From Mesorhizobium amorphae (GTDB lineage: Bacteria; Pseudomonadota; Alphaproteobacteria; Rhizobiales; Rhizobiaceae), in contig NZ_JHQS01000053.1 in assembly GCF_014843845.1 (NCBI RefSeq), forward strand, positions 62,001 through 126,000: DNA of 64,000 bases. The letters run 5' to 3'. This document shows positions 43,027 through 51,447 of the stretch, in pieces; within the stretch, counting starts at the first letter, position 1; every line of letters starts with the position of its first letter. The notes under the pieces are model-generated. The model had not been told where the DNA came from, ran no database searches, and saw only the letters and a list, made by a program, of their open reading frames with translations. The translations under genes and the position numbers were made by a program.

Positions 43027-43710
43027 ATGATGGCAGCCAAACGCAGCGGCGCCGGGAGCAAACGAGCAAGGGCGGCGCCCCAACCCGCGCAGGAGGTGCC
43101 TGGTGAACCGCCTCTCTCCCGGGACCGTATCGTAGCGACCGCGCTGGAACTTCTGGACGCTCAAGGGCTCGACGGATTAACGATGCGTCGGCTGGCCGAT
43201 CGCCTCGGCGCGGGCGCGATGAGCCTGTACTGGCACGTCGACAACAAGGAGGAGGTCTTTGATCTGGCGCTCGATTCGGTGCTCGAGTATCGCGGACAGC
43301 CGCAAATGGTTGAGTCTCAAGACTGGCGCGCAGATGTCGTTCATATGCTCGAAGACTGGCGCACCAGCATGCTGCGCCATCCCTGGTCGGCATCGCTGTT
43401 GCCGCGCCGGGCCCTCGGCCCGAACATCCTCGGTCGCCTGGAATTGCTGAGCAAGACCTTGTCGAGGGCCGGTGTAGCGGACGCAGATCTGAACGTCGCG
43501 ATATGGTCGCTGTGGAACTATGTTATGGGCGCCACCATCACCCGGGGGAACTTCGACCTCTCGGACGACGACAGGACCGCCGCGCAGCAGCGCCTTACCA
43601 GCGAACGCTACCCGACGATCGAACGCTCCCGCCTGCTGTTGGATGACGATTGGGACGGCGCTTTCCGGAAAGGTCTCGACTTCCTGCTCGATGGCCTCGC
43701 TCCAAGATAA
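43027..43710 (+). CDS. TetR/AcrR-family transcriptional regulator
   Basis: The 227-residue protein has a TetR DNA-binding domain (about residues 35-80): SRDRIVATALELLDAQGLDGLTMRRLADRLGAGAMSLYWHVDNKEEVFDLAL. A TetR_C-like ligand domain follows, with ADLNVAIWSLWNYVMGATI. ATG 43027 follows GAGAGGAAG; a GTG at 42991 is less likely. It probably represses itself and the exported RidA gene through the palindrome at 42923-42947. The inducer is unknown. Confidence 0.9.
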   Translation: MMAAKRSGAGSKRARAAPQPAQEVPGEPPLSRDRIVATALELLDAQGLDGLTMRRLADRLGAGAMSLYWHVDNKEEVFDLALDSVLEYRGQPQMVESQDWRADVVHMLEDWRTSMLRHPWSASLLPRRALGPNILGRLELLSKTLSRAGVADADLNVAIWSLWNYVMGATITRGNFDLSDDDRTAAQQRLTSERYPTIERSRLLLDDDWDGAFRKGLDFLLDGLAPR

Positions 43711-43811
43711 GAACTTGGTTGCAACATCAGATAAGCCCTCTCCGCAAACGACCCTATCCTGCGCCCTCAACACCGAAATTTCAGCTGAACCATCATCAAG
43801 GCCATCCAGAA

Positions 43812-44215
43812 ATGACCGCCTCGCCTCCCTTTCTCGGCTTCCCCGATCGCCTCGCCGATGGTCGCATGCCCCGTGCGGTGATCTTCGGAGCCGGGCACGG
43901 CAGCACCTATCCCGGCAACGACAGCAGCGGCCATGCCTTGGCCGCCGACGCCATCCGCATGGAGCGCGGGTCGTCGTCACCCTCGACTGCGACGGCCTCG
44001 ATCCCGGCATCATGCCGGGCGTGGCCGCGCGCACGCCCGGCGGCCTCACCTACACGCAGGTGATCGACCTGATCGCTGGCCTCGGCAAGCGGGCCAGGAT
44101 CGCGGGATTCGACCTTGTCGAGCTTTATCCGCCCGCCGACATTGACGGCCCGTCGGCCCTGACCGCCGCGCGCCTTCTCGTCAATGCGATCGGCACCATC
44201 GTCAGGCAGATTTGA
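43812..44215 (+). pseudogene. Agmatinase/arginase-family pseudogene with a large internal deletion
   Basis: Two separate frames both match the ureohydrolase family. The first about 50 codons (MTASPPFLGFPDRLADGRMP, AVIFGAGHGSTYPGND) are an agmatinase N-terminus. After a break near 43960-43968 a second frame gives RVVVTLDCDGLDPGIMPGV (the metal-binding DxDxxDP signature) through the normal C-terminus (FDLVELYPPADIDG). Only about 134 codons remain of roughly 320, so about 550-600 bp including other metal ligands are missing. It cannot encode an active enzyme. Confidence 0.85.
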
Positions 44216-44235
44216 AACCCGGCTTACCCTCGCCT

Positions 44236-44706
44236 CTATGCCGCTTTGAAGCCTGCTCGAGCGTCCATGTATGCTGACGGACTGGGCTCGCTTTTCATCA
44301 TCGTTTCTCGCCAAGTCTCCTGCTCGGCGTTTATCAGAGCCAATTCCCAAACACAGGCGATAACAGGTCTCGTTACCGTATCCATCGGTTCAGTGGCGGA
44401 ATACAGCTTCCGATAGATATGCTGACAAAGCACCGAACCTTGTATCCACCAGTGAGCCGAGATGGAAACACCCAGCTCGCCGGGATGAATGATCACAAAG
44501 CCCATGCCATTGTCATCGCCCTCGTCCGCCACCCGCTGCAGAACCTCCTCGCGCACGAATGACTGCGCCAGGGTCGCCATAGGCCCGTCGACTTCCTTGT
44601 TGTCTGCGACGAGGCCATAGACTTTGAGCTTGAGGCCGCCAATGTCCCATTGGCCCAAATTTGAAACACCACGTGGACGGTAGATCTCGATTGTTTTGGA
44701 ATTCAT
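44236..44706 (-). CDS. Conserved hypothetical protein (156 aa)
   Basis: The product is not recognised. It is soluble and has no signal peptide. It starts MNSKTIEIYRPRGVSNLGQW and contains GMGFVIIHPGELGVSISAHWW, LCQHIYRKLYSATEPMDTVTR and VIACVWELALINAEQETW. The balanced composition and the ATG with GGAGTAAG upstream support a real gene. It lies alone between the agmatinase pseudogene (convergent) and the aldose epimerase gene (same strand, 33 bp apart). Confidence 0.7.
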   Translation of the reverse strand: MNSKTIEIYRPRGVSNLGQWDIGGLKLKVYGLVADNKEVDGPMATLAQSFVREEVLQRVADEGDDNGMGFVIIHPGELGVSISAHWWIQGSVLCQHIYRKLYSATEPMDTVTRPVIACVWELALINAEQETWRETMMKSEPSPSAYMDARAGFKAA

Positions 44707-44739
44707 TGAGCTTACTCCGACCAGCCGTCGTGCACGACG

Positions 44740-45606
44740 CTACAACAGACGTACCTGATAGCTCAGAACACGCTTCGCGGCAGGCTCGATCAGCATCACG
44801 CCGGGTTTGTCGGTGAATTCACCATCGAAATCCGTTGGGCTTGCAATGCCGTGCCAGGGCTCGATGCAGAGGAACGGCGCGCCGCCCGGCTTGGACCAGA
44901 TGCCCAGCTCCTGGAATCCTTGCCACGACATTTCGATCGCCGGGCCTTGGTCTGCGGCGTAGCGCACGCTGGTGCTGGCAGGCCGATCCAGGATGACGGC
45001 GTCGTCTTCAAACAGCCGTTCCGACAGGGCGAGGCTCTTGCCTTCGATGGGCGTGGGCTGCGGCTTTGGCAGCAGAAGGCCATCCTTCAGCCGGCGGATC
45101 GGCGCCGGTTCATTGTCGGCAAAGGCCAACTGGTAGGCTTCCTTCGACAGACCCGGCAGCAACGGCCAATTGAATGCCGGGTGCGCCCCGATCGATGCTG
45201 GCAGCGTCTCGTCGCCGGTGTTGGTGATCTCAAACGTGACGCCGAGCTGCCGCTGGCCCAGGCTGTAGCTGACCGCGAGGCGAAAGGCGAACGGGTAGTG
45301 GACACGGGTATCGGCATCGTCGGTCAAAACCAGCGTGCATGACCGAGGCCCCTGCTCCGCCCACGTGAAGCGTCTGTCGCGGGCGAATCCATGCTGTGTC
45401 ATCGGATAGTTGCGCCCCTGATGGCGCAACCGGTCGTCCTTCAGTCGGCCGACGATCGGGAACAGAACCGGAGAGTGACGCCGCCAGGCCGGACCAGCCT
45501 GCCACAGAAGCTCGGTTCCCTCGGCATCGCGCAAGGAGACCAGTTCGGCGCCCTGCTCGACCACGGTCGCCGAGATGCCGTCACCGTGAAGCGTCACCTG
45601 TTCCAT
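44740..45606 (-). CDS. Aldose 1-epimerase family protein
   Basis: The 288-residue protein has the galactose-mutarotase fold in the LacX-like subgroup. Its motifs are GAELVSLRDAEGTELLWQAGPAWRRHSPVLFPIVGRL, the His of YPMTQHGFARDR, IGAHPAFNWPL and CIEPWHGIASPTDF. It interconverts sugar anomers, substrate unspecified. ATG 45606 (MEQVTLHGDG) is preferred over an upstream ATG. Confidence 0.9.
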   Translation of the reverse strand: MEQVTLHGDGISATVVEQGAELVSLRDAEGTELLWQAGPAWRRHSPVLFPIVGRLKDDRLRHQGRNYPMTQHGFARDRRFTWAEQGPRSCTLVLTDDADTRVHYPFAFRLAVSYSLGQRQLGVTFEITNTGDETLPASIGAHPAFNWPLLPGLSKEAYQLAFADNEPAPIRRLKDGLLLPKPQPTPIEGKSLALSERLFEDDAVILDRPASTSVRYAADQGPAIEMSWQGFQELGIWSKPGGAPFLCIEPWHGIASPTDFDGEFTDKPGVMLIEPAAKRVLSYQVRLL

Positions 45607-45749
45607 ACATCCTCGCGGCTGGCTGGTGTGGCCGCAGGCTAGCAAAGGGCCCAGCGCGAACTCAAGAGCGGCGGGCTGCGCCGCAACTCATACATACAGC
45701 CGCGACGAGCGCTTTCACGCTACGGGCGAGATCGCGCCCGCTTCAAATG

Positions 45750-45784
45750 AAAAACCGTGGCCGGAGGTTTCCCTTCGGCCACGG
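45750..45784 (-). terminator. Rho-independent terminator after the BI-1 gene
   Basis: CCGTGGCCG (45755-45763) pairs with CGGCCACGG (45776-45784). On the minus strand the stem is followed by TTTTTCATTT. It lies 33 bp downstream of the BI-1 stop. Confidence 0.85.
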
Positions 45785-45817
45785 CAAGGTTCGAGATGTT
45801 GCCTTGCTACGGTCCGG

Positions 45818-46534
45818 CTACTCGCGCTCGCCGGTGAAGTTCAGCAACAGCTGGAAGATGTTGATAAAGTTCAGATAAAGCGAGAAGGCGCCGAACACGG
45901 CGAGCTTCTGCTGCGATTCCGCGTCGAAATTCTCGGCATACTGTTCCTTGATCGTCTGCGTATCCCAGGCGGTCAGGCCGATGAACACGGCGATGCCGAT
46001 CACCGAGATAGCGAACTGCAGCGCCGTCGAGCCGAGGAAGAGGTTCACCACGCTGGCGATCACCACGCCGATCAGGCCCATGATCAGGAAGGACGAGAAC
46101 TGGGTCAGGTCGCGTTTGGTCGTGTAGCCGTAGAGGCTGGTGGCGCCGAACATGGTGGCGGCGATGAAGAAGGTGCGCGCGATGCTGGTCCCGGTGAAGA
46201 CCAGGAACACGGAAGCCAGCGACAGGCCCATGACGGCGCAGAAGGCCCAGAACATGGCCTGGGCGCTTGCTGCCGACATCGTCTGCATCTTGAACGAGAA
46301 CAGCAGCACGAAGGCGAGCGGCGCCAGCATCACCACCCATTTCAGCGGGGTGGAGAAGATCGGCACGTAGAGAGCGGGCGTCGAGGCCACGGCGAAGGCG
46401 ACGAGGCCAGTGACGACCAGGCCGAGGCCCATATAGTTGTAGATGCGCAACATATGCTGGCGCAGGCCCTCGTCATACACGGCGCCGGCTCGGGCGCCGG
46501 TGCCCACGCGGTATCCAAGATCGGGGGTATTCAT
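45818..46534 (-). CDS. Bax inhibitor-1/YccA-family membrane protein
   Basis: The 238-residue protein has seven membrane helices. BI-1 family phrases are LRIYNYMGLGLVVTGLVAFAVAS, FTGTSIARTFFIAATMFGATSLYGYTTKRDL and DTQTIKEQYAENFDAESQQKLAVFGAFSLYLNFINIFQ, with the conserved acidic DT pair. BI-1 proteins are pH-dependent ion (Ca2+) channels or protease modulators. ATG 46534 follows AAGGAG and gives the family N-terminus. It starts 25 bp after the anti-sigma factor gene and may belong to that operon. Confidence 0.92.
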   Translation of the reverse strand: MNTPDLGYRVGTGARAGAVYDEGLRQHMLRIYNYMGLGLVVTGLVAFAVASTPALYVPIFSTPLKWVVMLAPLAFVLLFSFKMQTMSAASAQAMFWAFCAVMGLSLASVFLVFTGTSIARTFFIAATMFGATSLYGYTTKRDLTQFSSFLIMGLIGVVIASVVNLFLGSTALQFAISVIGIAVFIGLTAWDTQTIKEQYAENFDAESQQKLAVFGAFSLYLNFINIFQLLLNFTGERE

Positions 46535-46559
46535 GCTGGTTCTCCTTGGCTGGATCGGA

Positions 46560-47327
46560 TCAGTAAAGCGTTTTGGCGAGTGTCTCGGCGGCGCGGTCGA
46601 GGTCGCGGACATCGCTTCGCGCGACGATTGCGTAGGCGACATCGCCAATCTGGAAATAGGCTGACGAGATATCGCCCGAGGGTGCGACGGCAGGCCTGAC
46701 CACGTCGAATGTTCCCGGCCTGATGGCAAAGAGCGAGATAAGCCCAAGCTCCCCGGCTTCGACGATCATTTCGACGCTCGGGCCGAACTGTGACGGATAG
46801 ACCTGTACGTCGCGGACCTTCCAGTCCTTCGGCAGCGACGGCATGACGATCGCCGTGGCGGCGCGGATCTCGTCGCTGTCGTAATTCGGCGCCTCGGTCT
46901 GGGATGCCATGGTTTCGCGCATCAGCGTCGTCCGATGCGCCCGGATCGCCTCCTCGAGATAGGCCGGCGGCTGGGTCGAGGCGACGACCTGGGTCACCGG
47001 CCCGAGCATGCCGTTCGCCAGCCAGCCCGCGGCGACGAAGACGGCGACCGCCGCCGCCCGCTGCAGCACGCCGAGCACACGGCCCCGGGCGAGTCCCCTC
47101 TCCAGCCGCCGGGCGGCATCGGCCGTTGCCGGCCGCGCCATGCCTTTTGAACCGGCAAGCGCCACCCGCAGTTCGTCGCGTGTCCTGAGGTCGGACATCA
47201 CCCGCGCCGCCGTTTCGGGACGCGCGGACAAAAACGCCTCGACCTCGATACGGCGGGCAACGTCCAGCTGGTCGTCGACATAAGCGTCAAGGTCGGCGTC
47301 GGTCACGGGATCCAGCACTGCAGTCAT
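46560..47327 (-). CDS. Membrane anti-sigma factor
   Basis: The 255-residue protein has an N-terminal anti-sigma domain (DADLDAYVDDQLDVARRIEVEAFLSARPE) without the HxxxCxxC zinc motif. One membrane helix (about residues 88-108, AAAVAVFVAAGWLANGML) and a periplasmic domain follow. Its ATG overlaps the ECF sigma factor gene by 4 bp, the usual sigma/anti-sigma pairing, so it should hold that sigma factor inactive at the membrane. The inducing signal is unknown. Confidence 0.88.
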   Translation of the reverse strand: MTAVLDPVTDADLDAYVDDQLDVARRIEVEAFLSARPETAARVMSDLRTRDELRVALAGSKGMARPATADAARRLERGLARGRVLGVLQRAAAVAVFVAAGWLANGMLGPVTQVVASTQPPAYLEEAIRAHRTTLMRETMASQTEAPNYDSDEIRAATAIVMPSLPKDWKVRDVQVYPSQFGPSVEMIVEAGELGLISLFAIRPGTFDVVRPAVAPSGDISSAYFQIGDVAYAIVARSDVRDLDRAAETLAKTLY

Positions 47328-47857
47328 GGCTCGCCTCTCACGATCCGGAGATGATTTTTGGCGCGCGCCGGCGCGTTGTCTTCCATCTCGCGCAGCGCCG
47401 CGCGTGCCCGGCCGATGCGTGACATCAGCGTTCCCAACGGTACGCCGATGGCCTTGGCTGCCTGCTCGTAGGTAAGGCCCTCGATGGCGACGAGATGCAG
47501 CGCCGAGCGCTGCTCGTCCGGCAGCGCGAAAAAGGCTTCACGTATCTGCGCCAGGCGAACGGAATGCTCCTGCGGAGCCTGCGTGCTGCTGTCGGCGAGG
47601 TGTCCAGCCTGCTCGAGGCGCGCCGCTTCGGAGCGGCGCGACCGCAAGCGGTCGATGAAGGCATTGTGGACGATCGACAGCAGCCACGCGCGCAAATTGC
47701 CGCCGGCGCGGAAAGTGCCGCGCCGCTCATAGGCCCGCACCAGCGCATCATGCACCAGATCCTCGGCATCGGCGCTGTTGCGCGTCAACGAGTGCGCGTA
47801 GCGGCGGAGCGAACCCAGCTGTCCTACGATATCGAAGCGTGGCATCGACCGTTTCAT
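47324..47857 (-). CDS. ECF-type RNA polymerase sigma factor
   Basis: The protein has region 2 (SLTRNSADAEDLVHDALVRAYE, AWLLSIVHNAFIDRLR) and region 4 (FFALPDEQRSALHLVAIEGLTYEQAAKAIGVPLGTLMSRIGRARAAL). From ATG 47857 (MKRSMPRF) it is 177 residues; ATG 47875 would add six. It is cotranscribed with its anti-sigma factor and probably with the BI-1 gene. I could not define its target promoter. Confidence 0.92.
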   Translation of the reverse strand: MKRSMPRFDIVGQLGSLRRYAHSLTRNSADAEDLVHDALVRAYERRGTFRAGGNLRAWLLSIVHNAFIDRLRSRRSEAARLEQAGHLADSSTQAPQEHSVRLAQIREAFFALPDEQRSALHLVAIEGLTYEQAAKAIGVPLGTLMSRIGRARAALREMEDNAPARAKNHLRIVRGEP

Positions 47858-47968
47858 GCCCTGTTTACGGAGCACGGTAAGGTTTTAATCCCGCCTGTGT
47901 CGGATTTTTTACCGCCACCTGCCGGACAGGCATTCGGATCAAGCCTGCTGAAAGCGCTCAGGCTTCGC

Positions 47969-48784
47969 TCAAGGCCTTTCGCCGCGCCGCAGCCTGCCCT
48001 CGATCATGGCGATGACCGGCAAGAGGTCGGCGACGCCATTGACGACATAGTGGGCGCCGGCGGCGCTGAGCCTGGCGCTTGCCTCGACACGTTTTTTCCT
48101 GAACACGTCCGGCGCCAGCGCCTGCGTCTCCGCCAGCGTGTGACCGAAGACGTTTCCGGTCACCGAGACGCCGACCGTCCAGGCACCGGCGTTGATCCCT
48201 TCGGCGATGCCGACCTCGGTGTCGTCGACCTTGACGCTCAGCCATGGCGGATAGACGCCAAGCTCGGTCAGCGCCTTCCACAGCATGAATGGCGTTGGCC
48301 TGCCGTCGGGCGTGTCGCCGGTGCAGACCAGGCAATCGGGCGAGAACCCCTGCCCGGCCGCCACCGGCAGGATCTCGGCCATGATGTCGCGCGTATAGCC
48401 GGTGGTCGAGCCGATTTTGAGACCCCGCGCCCGCAGCGCCGCGACGACATCGGCAACGCCCGGGATGACATCCGAAAACCGTGCCGCCACCGCCCGGTTC
48501 TTCGGCACGAACACGGCGTAGACGGCATCGATGTCGGCCTCCGTCGGCGCATGGCCGCGCTGTTTCGCCCAGGCCGCCGCGACCCTCGGCAGCGCCATCA
48601 GCGCCGCGATATGCGGGCGCTTGGCCATGCCCATCGGCCCGCGCGCCTCCTCGACGCTGATCGCCACGCCGAACTCGGCAAAAGCCTCGACGAACATGCC
48701 CATCGGCGCCAGCGAGCCGTGGTCGACGACGGTGCCGGCCCAGTCGAACACCACGGCGCGGAGCAAGCCCTCAGTGGCCATCAT
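47969..48784 (-). CDS. phnX: Phosphonoacetaldehyde hydrolase
   Basis: The 271-residue HAD-superfamily enzyme has the nucleophile motif VVFDWAGTVVDHGSLAP, the substrate-binding region RGPMGMAKRPHI, STTGYTRDIM, and VKVDDTEVGIAEGINAG with the acidic pair. The Schiff-base Lys lies in GMAKRPH. It splits phosphonoacetaldehyde to acetaldehyde and phosphate. The usual partner, the aminotransferase PhnW, is not in the window. It lies just downstream of a FAD oxidoreductase gene, separated by a three-copy tandem repeat. Confidence 0.93.
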   Translation of the reverse strand: MMATEGLLRAVVFDWAGTVVDHGSLAPMGMFVEAFAEFGVAISVEEARGPMGMAKRPHIAALMALPRVAAAWAKQRGHAPTEADIDAVYAVFVPKNRAVAARFSDVIPGVADVVAALRARGLKIGSTTGYTRDIMAEILPVAAGQGFSPDCLVCTGDTPDGRPTPFMLWKALTELGVYPPWLSVKVDDTEVGIAEGINAGAWTVGVSVTGNVFGHTLAETQALAPDVFRKKRVEASARLSAAGAHYVVNGVADLLPVIAMIEGRLRRGERP

Positions 48785-48825
48785 GCGACCTTCCCATCAT
48801 GCGATCTTCCCATCATGCGATCTTC
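48778..48825. repeat. Three tandem 16-bp repeats at the FAD oxidoreductase/phnX junction
   Basis: CCATCATGCGATCTTC is repeated at 48778-48793 (one mismatch), 48794-48809 and 48810-48825. The array spans the oxidoreductase stop codon and the phnX start codons, so each unit carries an ATGATG on the minus strand. Confidence 0.9.
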
Positions 48826-49967
48826 ATCGTCTGGGACATGGTTGCGCCGAACAGCTCTTCGATCACCTCTTCGGCGATGGCAAAAGAGGTGCTGGCGCCG
48901 GTGCCGCTGGTGATCATCACCAGCCGCACATCCTCATGCGGCGCATCGGCGAACATGGTGCGGTCGGCCGCCGAGGCGTAGATGCCCGTCCAGCGCTCGA
49001 GCACGCGCGGAACCGGTCCGCCGAACACGGCGCTGAACTCCTCGAGGATGATCTCGTCGACCCGCTCCGAGGCGAACGGATCGGGCGTTGTCGCATAGTG
49101 ATGGGAATCGCCGACCACCAGCGTACCGTCAGCGCTCTGCACCACGATCAGATGCACGCCATTGTCGAGCGCATCGCGCTGCTCGGCTTCCAGCCGGCGC
49201 CGCAAGGCGCCCCCCTCGGGCAAGGCAGCATAGCCGGCATAGCGCGCAAGCCCCAGATCGGACATCACCGATACCGGCAGCCGGAAGCCGGGATCGGCCA
49301 GCCGCATCATCTGCAGCTTGCAGCGCGTGACGGCATAGTGCGCGATGCGGTCGGGATAGAGCGTCGCCAGGTCGTCGCCGGGACAAACGATCACCTTGCC
49401 GGCCTGCACAATGCCGCGGCTGGTTTCGATATAAGGTGGCTCGACCCGGCGAACCGCCGTTTCGCGGCGGAACTCGACGCCCTGCCGTTCGGCGAGAAAG
49501 GTGGCAAGAAGCGGGATCGCCTGGCGCGATTCGACACGCACCTCGTGCGGGCTCCACAGGGCGCCGGCAAATTCCTGTCCGGCCAAACCGGGATAGTCGC
49601 GGTTGAGCGCATCGGCTTCGAGCAGCTTGCACCCCTCGCCCATCTCTGTTTGCAGGAAGGACTCGACCACCGCTCGCGGACGGCGGGCAACGACGACGGC
49701 GCCGCGCTGGATGATGTCGATGCCGGCAGGTCCTGCCACCTCCAGCCAGATATCGCGGGACCGCATCGCCCGCCGCCAGACCTGGCCGCGCTCCTGGCCG
49801 CTGACGGTGATGAATCCGAAATTGCGCACCGAGGCGCCATTGGCCTGCGCATCACGGTCGATGACGACGACGGAAAGGCCACGGCGAACGGCGGCGAGCG
49901 CATGCGCCAGGCCGACAATACCGGCGCCGACAATGGCGAGGTCGAATTGTTGTTGCCGGCTCATCAT
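48813..49967 (-). CDS. TIGR03364-type FAD-dependent oxidoreductase (phosphonate-linked)
   Basis: The 384-residue protein has the DAO fold with FDLAIVGAGIVGLAHALAAVRRG as FAD-binding site, ASVRNFGFITVSGQ, and the C-terminal VRLVMITSGTGASTSFAIAEEVIEELFG. This matches the DAO-family group commonly found with phosphonate genes (TIGR03364). It is directly upstream of phnX on the same strand. It probably oxidises an N-modified aminoethylphosphonate; that role is an inference from context. Confidence 0.85.
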   Translation of the reverse strand: MMSRQQQFDLAIVGAGIVGLAHALAAVRRGLSVVVIDRDAQANGASVRNFGFITVSGQERGQVWRRAMRSRDIWLEVAGPAGIDIIQRGAVVVARRPRAVVESFLQTEMGEGCKLLEADALNRDYPGLAGQEFAGALWSPHEVRVESRQAIPLLATFLAERQGVEFRRETAVRRVEPPYIETSRGIVQAGKVIVCPGDDLATLYPDRIAHYAVTRCKLQMMRLADPGFRLPVSVMSDLGLARYAGYAALPEGGALRRRLEAEQRDALDNGVHLIVVQSADGTLVVGDSHHYATTPDPFASERVDEIILEEFSAVFGGPVPRVLERWTGIYASAADRTMFADAPHEDVRLVMITSGTGASTSFAIAEEVIEELFGATMSQTMKIA

Positions 49968-50144
49968 CGTCTCACGCCGTCATTCTCGCGCTTGTCCCGG
50001 AAATGGCTATTCAAACTACGTCGATGTGACAGGAACGTGTAGGGCACGTTTCGCATCTTGGCGCCGAGGCTTTTCAGCCTGCCGCATAGGAAACCGCTGG
50101 CGAAGCCCGGCCGATTTGCGTATCACTCCGCCGCCATTGGAGCC

Positions 50145-51335
50145 ATGTCGATGTTCGAAACCCTGCAGCCCGCCCCTGCCGACAAGATCCTTGCCTTGAT
50201 CGGCCTCTATCGCGCCGACCCGCGCCCGGACAAGCTCGACCTCGGCGTTGGTGTCTACAAGGACCGCGACGGCAAGACGCCGGTCATGCGCGCCTTGCGC
50301 GAAGCCGAAAAGCGCCTGTTGCAGAGCCAGGACACCAAGACCTACCTCGGCCTTGCCGGCGACACCGGGTTCAACACGGCGATGGCCAGGCTGGCCTTTG
50401 GCGAGGCAGTCGACTTCTCGCGCATTCGCGCCGCGCAAGCGCCCGGCGGGTCCGGCGCGCTGCGGCTTGTGGCCGAACTTTTGAAGCGCACGCGCGCCGA
50501 CGCTACGATCTGGCTGTCGGACCCAACGTGGCCGAACCATATGCCGGTGATGCGCGCCGCCGGCCTGCAGATCCGCGAATACCCCTATTTCGATGCCGCC
50601 TCTGGCGCGGTTCGCTTCGACGACATGCTGGCGGCATTGCGGACCGCCAAGAGCGGCGACGTTGTGCTGCTGCATGGCTGCTGCCACAACCCGACCGGCG
50701 CCAATCTCGATGCGGCGCAGTGGGCCGGAGTGACCGACCTTGTTGTCGAGCGCGGCCTGTTGCCCTTTGTCGACATTGCCTATCAGGGCTTTGGCGAAGG
50801 ACTGGACGCCGACGCTGCTGGTCTGCGCCTGCTCGCCGCAAAAGTCCCTGAAATGGTCGTCGCCTCGAGCTGTTCGAAGAATTTTGCCGTCTACCGCGAC
50901 CGCGTCGGCGCGGCGATGATCCTGGCCAAGGATGGCGCCCAGGCCGATGTGGCGATGAGCCAGATGCTGTCCGCGGCGCGCGCCATCTATTCGATGCCGC
51001 CGGACCATGGCGCGGCGGCGGTGCGGATGGTTCTGGAAGATGCTGCCCTTCGGGCCGACTGGGAAGCGGAGCTCGAGGAGATGCGCCTGCGCATGCTGAG
51101 GCTGCGCGTCGCGTTCGCCGAGGCGCTGCGCCGGCAGTCGAACTCCGATCGCTTCGATTTCGTCGCCAGCCATCGCGGCATGTTTTCGCGGCTTGGCCTG
51201 ACCGAGGCGCAGGTCGAGCGCCTGCGCGCCGAGTATGGCGTCTACATGGTCGGCGACAGCCGCATCAATGTCGCCGGCCTGCCGGAAGACGGCATGGACA
51301 AGCTCGCCAAGGCGATCGTCTCGGTGCTCGACTAG
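50145..51335 (+). CDS. Aromatic amino acid / aspartate aminotransferase
   Basis: The roughly 396-residue PLP enzyme is of class I, subgroup I-alpha (AspC/TyrB). It begins MFETLQPAPADKILALIGLYRADPRPDKLDLGVGVYKD, continues with TYLGLAGDTGFN, LLHGCCHNPTGANL and FVDIAYQGFGEG, and has the PLP lysine in SSCSKNFAVYRDRVG. HGCCHNPTG and the substrate-binding Arg near GMFSR favour TyrB-type activity. ATG 50145 or 50151 is the start; the frame upstream is noise. It is divergent from the phosphonate genes, with no evident functional link. Confidence 0.9.
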   Translation: MSMFETLQPAPADKILALIGLYRADPRPDKLDLGVGVYKDRDGKTPVMRALREAEKRLLQSQDTKTYLGLAGDTGFNTAMARLAFGEAVDFSRIRAAQAPGGSGALRLVAELLKRTRADATIWLSDPTWPNHMPVMRAAGLQIREYPYFDAASGAVRFDDMLAALRTAKSGDVVLLHGCCHNPTGANLDAAQWAGVTDLVVERGLLPFVDIAYQGFGEGLDADAAGLRLLAAKVPEMVVASSCSKNFAVYRDRVGAAMILAKDGAQADVAMSQMLSAARAIYSMPPDHGAAAVRMVLEDAALRADWEAELEEMRLRMLRLRVAFAEALRRQSNSDRFDFVASHRGMFSRLGLTEAQVERLRAEYGVYMVGDSRINVAGLPEDGMDKLAKAIVSVLD

Positions 51336-51447
51336 CGCCAGTCGACCTCTCGGGATCGGCTGGTTGCATGCCGGCACCTGTGGACAATGCCCCCTCGCCG
51401 ACCGACGGCATTGGCCGGCCGGCCGCATGCACGATAGCATCCGGCTG

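Noticed and set aside
48778..48825. CRISPR-like array
   Set aside because: Units are 16 bp, adjacent and without spacers; it is a simple tandem repeat. No CRISPR array was seen anywhere in the window.
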